Positions 31,977 through 41,345 of a DNA stretch of 64,000 nt are shown here, one piece after another; positions within the stretch are counted from its first letter, which is position 1; each line of letters opens with the position of its first letter. The position numbers and the translations under genes were made by a program. The DNA is taken from assembly GCF_027579695.1 (NCBI RefSeq), contig NC_083570.1:4495001-4559000 (forward strand), in the 5' to 3' direction. The stretch comes from Neoarius graeffei. Taxonomy: Eukaryota; Chordata; Actinopteri; Siluriformes; Ariidae. Below the pieces are notes generated by a model that worked only from the letters and a program-made list of their open reading frames with translations, did not search any database and was not told where the DNA came from.

Positions 31977-32005
31977 TAGTTACAGAATTAATTATCTTAA
32001 TCATT

Positions 32006-33608
32006 TTGTTATGTCACCTAGATAATTCACAAAGAGCCATGGATATCATGAAGAGCATTGCCAAGATGATCGCGAAGGACCTACAACCCCTCTCTGTGGT
32101 TGAACAGGAGGGTTTTAAGCGTTTAATCAAGACACTTGATCCCTGCTACAGAATTCCAAGTAGGAAATTTTTCACGGGAGAGAAAATACCTTCATTGTAT
32201 GAAGAAGTGTCGCTCAAAAATAAGAAAATGTCTGGATGCTGCTGACAGTGCTGTTTTGACCACTGATATATGGACATCAAGAGCCACAGAGGCTTATTTA
32301 AATGTCACTTGCCATATTATTGATGAAAACTGGCAAATGCAAGCATATGTGCTCGAAACCAGTAGTTTCTCAGGAAAGCACAGTGCTGATAATATTTGCT
32401 CGGAATTAAAAAGAATCACAGATGAATGGGGCATGACTGCCAAAATTCAGGCTGTGGTCACGGATAATGCTGCCAATGTGGTTGCTGCTGTACACAGAGC
32501 AGGTTGGGCACATTATTCATGTTTTGCACACACCCTTAATCTGGTAGTGAAAGACTCCATTAAGACCCCTCCCTGAGCTTTTCGACATCAAACACAGATG
32601 CAGTGCTATTGTACCTTTTTTCCATCACAGCACAAAAGCAACAGAGAAGCTCAAAGAAATACAGAAACAATTGAAGTTTCCAGAGCACAAACTGATCCAA
32701 TCAGTTGAAACACACTGGAACTCTGTATTTTACATGTTTGAGAGACTTTGTGAGCAAAAGGAAGCAGTGGCCACCGTACTTTGCCTTCTTGGCAAGAGCT
32801 CACTGTGCTTGAGTGAAGAGGATTGGTCTATGGTTCATCTCTCCCTTGATGCCTTGAGACCATTTGAAGAAGTCACGAGGGAGATATCATCTGAAAAACA
32901 CGTGTCAGTTTCAAAGGTGATCCCCCTGGTAACATTACTTCTTAGATCAGCTGCATCTCATGAGGCCCAAGGCAGCAAGCTAGCTGCTGTGCTGTCAGCA
33001 CAGTGCCAGCACCATTTCAGGAATATTGAAACCCACTATAGTCTCAGTACCAGCACCTACCCGGACACAAGATTTAAAAACTTTGGGTTCCGGGACATGG
33101 CAAATGTTAACACAGTGAAAAAAAAACTTGTTGCTGAAATGCAGTCACTGAGCCAGTCCTCAGTCTATTCAGAATCAGATCCTCAACCTAGCACAAGCTC
33201 TGCCACCAGCACTGCCTCAGCAATGGCTCCTGCAACTACCTCACACTACCCTGCAGGAGCTTCTCCATCCCCGCTGCAGCAAAAGGCGGGATATGGACGG
33301 AGTTTGACACTCAAATCCTGGAATCGCAGCAGCATCGCACAGCTGGCACTGATGCAACTATTGAAATGTGCCGGTACACGGAAGAGAAGCCAATTCCACA
33401 GGATGGAGACCCACTTCTTTGGTGGAAAATGAATGAACCTACATTTCCCTCTCTGAGCAAGATTGCAAAAAAACATCTGGGAGTAATTGCAACATCTGTA
33501 CCTGCAGAAAGGATTTTCTCTAAGGCGGGACAGTTAATAACTCAGAGAAGAAGTGCAATAAAAGGGAAGAATGTAAACATGTTACTGTTCCTGAACAAAA
33601 ACCTTTAA
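32006..33608 (+). pseudogene. hAT transposase, frameshifted
   Basis: Four plus-strand frames (32006-32245, 32136-32576, 32671-33432, 33366-33608) cover most of one hAT transposase. Recognisable parts: LDPCYRIPSRKFF; the first catalytic aspartate in LTTDIWTSRATEAYLNVT; the second in VVTDNAANVVAAV; the C-x2-H site CFAHTLNLVVKD; the DUF-like middle VETHWNSVFYMFERL; and the C-terminal dimerisation motif LGVIATSVPAERIFSKAGQ with the catalytic Glu. The N-terminal BED finger is absent. Frameshifts near 32230, 32580 and 33370 make it a pseudogene rather than a domesticated ZBED gene. Confidence 0.88.
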
Positions 33609-33632
33609 ATCTGTTATCAACATGGGAACAGG

Positions 33633-34200
33633 GTCAAGTCAAGTCAAGTTTATTTGTATAGCGCTTTTAACAATAAACATTGTCGCAAAGCAGCTTTACA
33701 GAATTTGAACAACTTAAAACATGAGCTAATTTTATCCCTAATCTGTCCCCAGTGAGCAAGCCTGTGGCGACGGTGGCAAGGAAAAACTCCCTCAGACGAC
33801 ATGAGGAAGAAACCTCGAGAGGAACCGGACTCAAAAGGGAACCCATCCTCATTTGGGCAACAACAGACAGCCTGACTATAATATTAACAGTTTTAACATG
33901 AGGACAGTTTCTTTGATGTTATAACTCTTCATTGATGGAAACTTGAGTGCAAAACTGATTCATGATAACTGCAGTCCTAAAGTTAGCAAGACAACTGTAG
34001 TCCTCAGCCATAAAAGCATTACTGTAAGAGTCAAGAGCATCCTCCAGGTATAACCCTCAACTATCCTCATGGGGCCATCCTTCACAGGAGCGATGCGATA
34101 AAACTCCGACCAGACACAGGGCACCATGATGGATCAAGCAGGTCCGAGGGGCAGAAGAGGCCAGCATCTCAATCCCAGGACCAACATGTAACAAAAGGGC
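33633..34200 (-). mobile_element. Non-autonomous non-LTR-type repeat with CAAGT tail
   Basis: The block begins GTCAAGTCAAGTTTATTTGT, i.e. a (ACTTG)n tail on the minus strand, followed by TATAGCGCTTTTAACAAT and ACATTGTCGCAAAGCAGCTT, an arrangement common in a widespread fish repeat. No protein is encoded. It interrupts the hAT element between its transposase and its right terminus. The 3' boundary (5' end on the minus strand) is uncertain. Confidence 0.65.
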
Positions 34201-34775
34201 ACCTCAAGGGATACTTAGTTTACACCTGATTTGCACTACTGACTTTATTTTTCACACATATTTGCGTGCAATGGAAGGTTTTTTTGTGTTGTTTATATTG
34301 TTATATTTATTACATTGTTGCTTTTGTTTACTTATTTTGCACTACTGACTTTGTTACTTTATTACTGACTTTATTTTTCACAAATATTTGCGTGCAATGG
34401 AAGGTATTTTTTGTGGTGTTGTTGACATTGTTATATTTATATTTTTGTTACATTGTTGCTTTTTTGTTATTTTGCACTAGTGACTTTTTTCTTAAACAAT
34501 TTTGTGTAGCAGAAGGTGATAAGGGAATTATTTTATTATTAATATACTGTTACATAGTTTTATATTGTTGTAGTTAGTTAATAAAAACATTTTTATTTGC
34601 CTAAAATCTTTGTCCTGTGTTTTATCATACTCATAATCAACTAAAAAAGGCAAAATCACAAAATTATTCAATGATCATAACATTTCAAGTAAAAAGTATC
34701 GGTATCGGCGATACTAGCCCTGTATTTACTTGGTATCGTTTCGATACCCAAATTCCCAGTATCGCCCACCCCTAC

Positions 34776-35350
34776 TGAGAACGGCCTATTTATACACAGC
34801 AGAGCAGACCAGGAAGTGAATGCCGGCAAGGTGAAAGTCCCATCCTGGATCCGGATTGCGCTGAACTGGGAGATAGTAAATCTCCGGAGTGGATGTCCGG
34901 GGCAGATCATGACATAATCGGAAGTATTTTTAACTTGGCAGTAGGGATTTCCCCAAACCGGGAGATTATCCAGGTTATAACAAATATGATCGGGAGGCGG
35001 GAGAAGGAGGCTAAAATCGGGAGCCTCCCGCCGAAATCGGGAGGGTTGGCAAGTATGCAAAATCAGCAAAATTTAGTTTTCTCTGAAATGTGGTCATAGT
35101 GATATTTGGTTATTTCTGTAATATATCCCAAAAAAAAACCCAGGCCATTTTGTGGCTGGTAAGTTCTTTATTTTGAGGTGATTCCCAATCAAATAAAATG
35201 CATGAAATCACTTGGTTTGTGCAGTCAAGCAGACAGAGGAAGTCCAGTGTGCGCATGCACAGGTTTTCATTGACCATGCACTGACCCAGTTACGTCATTT
35301 TGCCACAAGATGATGAGCTAATTTCAATAATATTCGCATTGCAACTTCAG
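34776..35350. other. Unassigned, including a GGGAGG-rich repeat end
   Basis: No gene. Around 34990-35055 lies GGGAGGCGGGAGAAGGAGG and a palindromic stretch with CGGGAGCCTCCCG, which looks like the end of an unidentified repeat; ATACTTGCCAA-like phrases also occur near 25965. Confidence 0.35.
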
Positions 35351-35514
35351 TATTCAAGTTGTGACAGAAAATATGACGGAGCCAACGGACCCTACACCTC
35401 AAATACTGGTTAGTCTGTTTCTCCCTTTCGTAAATATTGTAATTAGTAAAGAACATGCTGCAATTAGCCCGAATATGTATCTTTTTGAGGCGAACTTGAG
35501 CCTGGTCACTCATC

Positions 35515-36452
35515 TTGTTGAAGTCCATTTTTCATTGCATGTCTTTAAAATTTCACTTGGAATAGTGCCATCAGACCTGAAAATACCACAAAGTCATAGC
35601 ATAAAGCTGGGGACCCTTCCGTGTTCACTAACTATCGACCAATGTCTATCTTACCAGCATTTTCTAAAATCTTTGAAAAATTAGAATACAAAAGGATGAC
35701 ACGGCACCTAGAAAAAAAATAATGTTCTATATAACCACCAATATGGATTTCAGAAAAAGTATTCATGTTATATGGCCCTTTTACAACTTGTCAAAAGAAT
35801 TACAACAGCTCTAGAAAATAATGAATTTACTATAGTGATATTCCTGGATGGCGGCACAGTGGTGTAGTGGTTAGTGCTGTCGCCTCACAGCAAGAAGGTC
35901 TGGGTTTGAGCCCCATGGCCGGCGAGGGCCTTTCTGTGCAGAGTTTGCATGTTCTCCCCGTGTCCGCATGGGTTTCTTCCAGGTGCTCTGGTTTCCCCCA
36001 CAGTCCAAAGACCGTGAGGGAAACTGGTTAGGTTAACTGGTGACTCTAAATTGACCATAGGTGTGAGTGTGAATGGTTGTCTGTGTCTATGGGTCAGCCC
36101 TGTGATGACCTAGCGACTTGTCCAGGGTGTACCCCGCCTTTCGCCCGTAGTCAGCTGGGATAGGCTCCAGCTTGCCTGCGACCCTGTAGAACAGGATAAA
36201 GCGGCTAGAGATAATGAGATGAGAGATATTCCTGGATCTGTCAAAAGCTTTTGATACTGTAGACCACCACATCCTAATGGATAAACTGAGCTTTTATGGC
36301 TTTCAGGGTTCTGTACTTAAGTGGCTAAAAGACTATTTATCAAACAGGAAACAATATGTTTCCACCCACGACTAACCACTCTCCTATGAAAACTATCTCA
36401 TGTGGTGTTCCACAAGGATCCATCCCTGGTGCACTATAGTTTCTAATCTATA
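35515..36452 (+). pseudogene. Nested LINE, part 1: reverse transcriptase fingers and palm
   Basis: The first pieces of a jockey/CR1/L2-type reverse transcriptase: ISLGIVPSDLKI, then decayed NYRPMSIL, QYGFQKKYSCYMALLQLVKR, and across SINE copy 8 EFTIVIFLDLSKAFDTVDHH, the core motif of LINE reverse transcriptases. It continues LSNRKQYV and CGVPQGSIPGAL up to FLIYI at 36452, where a Tc1 is inserted. Excising the SINE plus one target copy restores the frame exactly. Clade is not certain. Confidence 0.85.
35850..36224 (+). mobile_element. SINE copy 8, inside the LINE
   Basis: Plus-strand copy flanked by a 13-bp duplication GATATTCCTGGAT (35837-35849, 36225-36237), which falls in the LINE motif encoding IFLDLSKAF. 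Confidence 0.95.
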
Positions 36453-36552
36453 TACAGTGGTGCTTGAAAGTTTGTGAACCCTTTCGAATTTTTTATATTT
36501 CTGCATAAATATGACCTAAAATATCATCAGATTTTCACACAAGTCCTAAAAG

Positions 36553-37138
36553 TGTCACAGTCTAGTCCAGTCCATCCATGCCTGAGTTTGTGGGACTTCC
36601 ATGCTGGCTCCAGGCCAGATCCGGAACAGGAATTCAGTCCTGCCCTGCTGTAGGCCACTTGTTACCACTCCTCTCCCATCAGCCAGGGCCTTCTTAAGAG
36701 CTGTTTGGAGCGACTCCAGTTGCTAGACTGTCTCTTGCAGACTCTCTTCACCTTGCTACAGCCCTTTGGTGGTGTGACTTCTTGATTCCCCTTGCCTGTC
36801 TTGTTTTGTGTTTTTTTGTCTAGTTTTCTGTCCAATTTTTGCCTCTGTTTTACTTGCCTGTTCTTCTGGATTGTGTTTTTGCTTTCTCTGCCTGGGTTCC
36901 CTTTGTCCCTGTTTTCTTCAGTTTTTGCAAAGACTTTTCTGTCCTGTTTTTGTCCCTGACTGTGCCTGCCTGCTCGTCTGTGTTTTGATCTCTTGGCCCG
37001 TTCTTTGACCTCTGATTTTTGCCTTAGCCCTATTGTACCTTTGCCCTGTACTTCATTAAAGAAGTTTTTTTTCTGTACACTGCTTGTTTTGAGTCTGTTC
37101 TTGGGTCCTCACTTCACCTCAGCTCGCCATTTCTGGCA
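36553..37138 (+). repeat. Solo LTR inside the Tc1
   Basis: The block begins TGTCACAGTCTAGTCC and ends CATTTCTGGCA; TG...CA ends are typical of LTRs. The flanks AAAAG (36548-36552) and AGAAG (37139-37143) are a 5-bp duplication with one mismatch. Uninterrupted Tc1 copies read CCTAAAAGTAGATAAAG across the site. An ATTAAAGAAG-type polyadenylation signal lies near 37052. Confidence 0.85.
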
Positions 37139-37254
37139 AGAAGTAGATAAAGAGAACCCAGTTAAGCAAAGGAGACAAAAATATTATTGGTCATTTATTG
37201 AGAAATGATCCAATATTACATATCTGAGTGGCAAAAGTATGTGGACCTTTGCTT

Positions 37255-38276
37255 TCAGTATCTGGTGTGACCCCCTTGTGCAGAAATAACTGCAACTAAA
37301 TGTTTCTGGTAACTTTTGATCAGACCTGCACACTGGCTTAGAGGAATTTTAGCCCATTTCTCCGTACAGAACAGCTTCAACTCTGGGATGTTGGTGGGTT
37401 TCCTCACATGAACTGCTCGCTTTAAGTTCTTCCACAACATTTCAAATGGATAAGGGTCAGGACTTTGACTTGGCTATTCCAAAACATTAACTTTATTCTT
37501 CTTTAACCATTCTTTGGTAGAATGACTTGTGTGCTTAGGGTCATTGTCTTGCTGCATGACCCACCTTTGCATGAGATTCAATTCATGGACAGATGTCCTG
37601 ACATTTTCCTTTAGAATTCGCTGGTATAATTCAGAATTCATTGTTCTATCAATGATGGTAAGCCATCCTGGCCCAGATGCAGCAAAATGGGCCCAAACCA
37701 TGATACTACCACCACTATGTTTCACAGATGGGATAAGGTTCTTATGATGGACTGCAGTGCTTTCCTTTCTCCAAACATAACGCTTCTCATTTAAACCAAA
37801 AAGTTCTATTTTGGTCTCATCCATCCACAAAACATTTTTCCAATAGCCTTCTGGCTTGTCCACGTGATCTTTAGCAAACTGCAGATGAGCAGCAATGTTC
37901 TTTTTGGAGAGCAGTGGCTTTCTCCTTGCAACCCTGCCATGCACATCATTGTTGTTCAGTGTTCTCCTGATGGTGGACTCCTGAACATTAACATTAGCCA
38001 ATGTGAGAGAGGCCTTCAGTTGCTTAGAAGTTACCCTGGGGTCCTATGTGACCTCACCGACTATTAAACACCTTGCTCTTGGAGTGATCTTTGTCGGTCA
38101 TGCACTCCTGGGGAGGGTAGCAATGGTCTTGAATTTCCTCCATTTGTACACAATCTGTCTGTCTGTTAATTGCTGGAGTCCAAACTCTTTAGAGATGGTT
38201 TTATAACCCTCTCCAGCCTGATGAACATCAACAATGCTTTTTTTTGAGGTCCTCAGAAATCTCCTTTGTTCGTGCC
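37255..38276 (-). pseudogene. Tc1-like transposase (mutated)
   Basis: The longest frame, 38001-37474, covers about half of the protein: STIRRTLNNNDVHGRVARRK, the first catalytic aspartate in NVLWMDETKIELF, MVWAHFAASGPGWLT and the second in MQQDNDPKHTSHS. The stretch down to 37440 continues with the third-residue region, and 37440-37255 gives KNLKRAVHVRKPTNIPELK to the C-terminus GGHTRY. The N-terminal DNA-binding part (near 38276-38050, MARTKEIS... region) is broken by stops. Confidence 0.85.
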
Positions 38277-38644
38277 ATGATACACTTCCACAAACATGTG
38301 TTGTGAAGATCAGACTTTGATAGATCCCTGTTCTTTAAATAAAACAGGGTGCCCACTCACACCTGATTGTCATCCCATTGATTGAAAACACCTGACTCTA
38401 ATTTCACCTTCAAATTAACTGCTAATCCTAGGTTCACATACTTTTGCCACTCACAGATATGTAATATTGGATCATTTTCCTCAATAAATAAATGAGCAAG
38501 TATAATATTTTGTCTCATTTGTTTAACTGGGTTCTCTTTATCTACTTGTAGAACTTGTGTGAAAATCTGAAGATCTTTTAGGTCATATTTATGCAGAAAT
38601 ATAGAAAATTCTAAAGGGTTCACAAACTTTCAAGCACCACTGTA

Positions 38645-38890
38645 AATAACTTAGCGTTTGTATCCAAAAAAACTGTTTACTTTAGTATTTGCAGGCAACA
38701 CAAACCTGTTTATGTCCCACTGAAATTTTGATGTCCGAGTTAGCACCATGAATTCTGAAATGAGTGGGGTAAATAAGTGGTTTTGAGCAAACAAACTGTC
38801 CTTAAATATAAAAAAAAAATCATCTTTGCTGGAAAAAGTAAAAAACACTGTAATAAAAATGCAAAAATATATATTGACAATATACTGTGG
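38645..38890 (+). pseudogene. Nested LINE, part 2: catalytic FADD region and thumb
   Basis: The LINE resumes directly after the Tc1: NNLAFVSKKTVY, then after a shift FAGNTNLFMSH, which stands where FADDTNLF is expected (the catalytic Asp pair is now Gly-Asn), then MNSEMSGVNKWF, ANKLSLNIKK and KNAKIYIDNI at the gypsy element 5 boundary. Stops are present. Confidence 0.8.
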
Positions 38891-39268
38891 CGGGCGGCAC
38901 GGTGGTGTAGTGGTTAGCGCTGTCGCCTCACAGCAAGAAGGTCCTGGGTTCGAGACCCGGGGCCGGCGAGGGCCTTTCTGTGTGGAGTTTGCATGTTCTC
39001 CCCGTGTCCGCGTGGGTTTCCTCTGGGTGCTCCGGTTTCCCCCACAGTCCAAAGACATGCAGGTTAGGTTAACTGGTGACTCTAAATTGACCGTAGGTGT
39101 GAATGTGAGTGTGAATGGTTGTCTGTGTCTATGTGTCAGCCCTATGATGACCTGGCGACTTGTCCAGGGTGTACCCCGCCTTTCGCCCGTAGTCAGCTGG
39201 GATAGGCTCTAGCTTGCCTGCGACCCTGTAGAAGGATAAAGCGGCTAGAGATAATGAGATGAGAGATG
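38891..39268 (+). mobile_element. SINE copy 9, at the left edge of gypsy element 5
   Basis: Plus-strand copy. Its 12-bp duplication AATATACTGTGG (38879-38890, 39269-39280) contains the first five bases of the LTR, so the SINE landed across the LINE/LTR junction after the LTR element was in place. Confidence 0.93.
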
Positions 39269-39275
39269 AATATAC

Positions 39276-40325
39276 TGTGGCACCCCTGGGAGTGAATGGC
39301 CACAATAATGTTATTTTATGCAAATTAATGGGACATTTTCATTAATGTATGTGTTTCAGTTTCGGATTAAAAGTGAAGAACCAGTTAAAGGGGGTCATTT
39401 TAGTTTAAAAGCAGTGGGGCAGAACATTTGTTGTTGCTTCAGGTGTTCAGGGGGGGTGGGTACAGTAAGGGAGCCCCACCTCCCACCTCTCCCTCAGACA
39501 CATTCTAATGGAAAACGGAGATGCATCCTGTCTTCCTGATTCTGCTTTCCACCTGCTTTTACAGGTCATTAAACGGTGTGTTAAAAAAATGTTTTTATTT
39601 TACTGCTTTTTATCACCACTAACATAAACAAGAGAGGTTCAGATGGTTTGCCGAAGTTATTGCCAGAGAAACGTAACAGTAAAGGGAGAAATTTCCCGCA
39701 TGGCCGCCATTACGCGTCGAGCTCATCTTGGCTTAGCACTTGCTAACGTGAGCCTGTACACTTTACACACTTACAAATGGCGGGTAATTATTTGTATCTT
39801 TCCTTTAACGTATTTTTTTGTTAAGATGTGAATAATTCATGTTATAATTAAAAGTGACTGAGTTGATTAGCTGATGTAGCACAAGCATACGATTAGCAAT
39901 TTTGTGTAGCCGAGAGATGTGCTTAAAGGGCCCATGCGTCCAACATGTTGGATTTTCATAATGCACTGTGAATAGCGATTTCTACCAGTAAATTACTGAA
40001 AAAAGACAAACATTTAATGTATTTACTTATTTTGGTTATTGAATATGACTGTAAAGAGAAATGTGAAGATTAGAGAAACTGAAGGTGTTTATAGAGAACA
40101 GATGTGGAATATTTAAATGTACATGATGTGAACAAAAAATTGGCTGAATTGTATGGCAAAGACTGATGTTTGTTTACAAAGCTTTTATTTTATGGAAAAT
40201 AAATCAGACTCAGACACATTCTGGAGGAAAACGGAGACTCATCCTGTCTTCCTTATTCTGCTTTCCACCTGCTTTTACAGGTAATTTATTTGTCGCCATG
40301 GTCCCTGTTCACGGGACCCGTAACA
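39276..40325 (+). repeat. 5' LTR of gypsy element 5
   Basis: The 1050-bp LTR matches 46454-47493. Inside it, a stretch of about 70 bp (CAGACACATTCT... to CTGCTTTTACAGGT) occurs twice, at about 39495-39566 and 40211-40282; the LTR therefore has an internal duplication. The short ORFs within it are not supported as genes. Confidence 0.9.
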
Positions 40326-40494
40326 AATCTTGGGGGCTCGTCTGGGACCGGCGCCACCTTCTGGTTTGGAGCTAATTTGCTCAGGACATCTGGGACCAAG
40401 ACCGGAGCTGATGCTGGCTGAGCGAGCAGTGAGTTGGAGTGAGCCGTCATCATGCTGAGTGACCCATCGAGAGGGACAGCGAGGAGCTACAGCC

Positions 40495-41247
40495 ATGGCC
40501 GAGAGTGGGAGGAAGAGCCTAGTGTGGGACATTAGGAAAAGCCTACTCACCTTGTCGGCAGGAGAGCTCTACCGGGTCACGAAAAATGTGGTTCCAGTGA
40601 AGGGTCGGGATCAGCTGGAGCTTGACGAGGAAGATCAGGAGGGCTGCTTTGACCACATCAGTTCTTTCATGCACAGTAAGCACTTGCTTGAGTCAGAGGA
40701 AGGTGGGATGGTGGAGTTGTTAATGTTAAAGGACTTCCTTGATGATGTGATTAAGAATCGAGATGTATTGCCTATACCTGATGATAGTGGGGATGCAGAT
40801 TCACACACTAAACAGACAGTTAGACAAACTGTGCATATGGCTCACCCCTCAGGTGACATTAGTGTTAGTGCTCCACAGACAGTCCCTGTGACTACTACAG
40901 CCAACATGGTTAACCAGTCTCAAGTTGTAGGTGCAGTTAGTCAGACTGGCCCAGCCAATTTTATTTCTGATAGTGAGTCCAGTGATGCTTCCACAGTTAA
41001 CCCTGTGAAAACATCAGCCAAAGTGGTCCCCAATATCACCAATACTGAATTACAGGAGATGTTAAATAGCTATGAGGAGCATGGTAAAAGAAGTAGCACT
41101 CAGTCTGAGCTTAACTCCATCCAGGAGTGCACTAAGCAGGATAGACCAGTTAACACAACAAAAGCAGACCCAATTAAAGAACTTACAGCTCAAGTTAATG
41201 AGCTCACTAGCCTGGTGGAGGCAATGAGACAGCAGCCTCTTTCATGA
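40495..41247 (+). CDS. gag of gypsy element 5
   Basis: Open frame of about 250 codons. I prefer the ATG at 40495 (context GCCATGG) over one 12 codons upstream. It starts MAESGRKSLVWDIRKSLLTL, followed by GELYRVTKNVVPVKGRDQLE, a small alpha-helical region, then a Ser/Thr-rich middle and a C-terminal coiled coil (ELTAQVNELTSLVEAM). The CCHC part comes after the stop, in another frame (about 41300-41420, [14 protein letters not shown]). It should form the capsid; lineage within gypsy not assigned. Confidence 0.75.
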   Translation: MAESGRKSLVWDIRKSLLTLSAGELYRVTKNVVPVKGRDQLELDEEDQEGCFDHISSFMHSKHLLESEEGGMVELLMLKDFLDDVIKNRDVLPIPDDSGDADSHTKQTVRQTVHMAHPSGDISVSAPQTVPVTTTANMVNQSQVVGAVSQTGPANFISDSESSDASTVNPVKTSAKVVPNITNTELQEMLNSYEEHGKRSSTQSELNSIQECTKQDRPVNTTKADPIKELTAQVNELTSLVEAMRQQPLS

Positions 41248-41345
41248 CCATTAGACCCAGTAGACCCATATTCACAAAACAGGTCAAGAAGCAGAAAGGA
41301 CAGAATTTTTGGGTGCCCAACCTGTGTTGAGCAGAACCGCCTCAA

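Larger units (their letters stand above)
31980..34775 (+). mobile_element. hAT transposon remnant
   Basis: The body of a hAT-family (Ac-like/ZBED1-like) transposon: transposase pieces at 32006-33608, a non-LTR insertion at 33633-34200, then AT-rich 3' sequence to a terminus CAGTATCGCCCACCCCTAC at about 34757-34775, the usual kind of hAT inverted repeat (CAGGGGTGGGCGATAC on the other strand). The left terminus and the BED zinc finger are missing. A GCACTACTGACTT...GCGTGCAATGGAAGG block is repeated at 34225-34290 and 34340-34405. Confidence 0.75.
36455..38642 (-). mobile_element. Tc1-like transposon split by a solo LTR
   Basis: Inverted repeats CAGTGGTGCTTGAAAGTTTG bound the element, with TA on each side (36453-36454, 38643-38644). 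The transposase lies on the minus strand (38001-37474 and flanking pieces). The left arm is interrupted by a 586-bp solo LTR at 36553-37138. The target is the LINE reverse transcriptase between IYI and NNLAFVSKK. It belongs to the same Tc1 family as the elements at 61827 and 63699. Confidence 0.92.

Noticed and set aside
32006-33608. Domesticated ZBED-type host gene
   Set aside because: Several frameshifts, a missing BED finger and a hAT-like terminus at about 34775 fit a decayed transposon better.
34266-34577. 103-codon cysteine/phenylalanine-rich frame
   Set aside because: It is AT-rich 3' sequence of the hAT remnant with an internal repeat; composition is low complexity and no signal or domain is clear.
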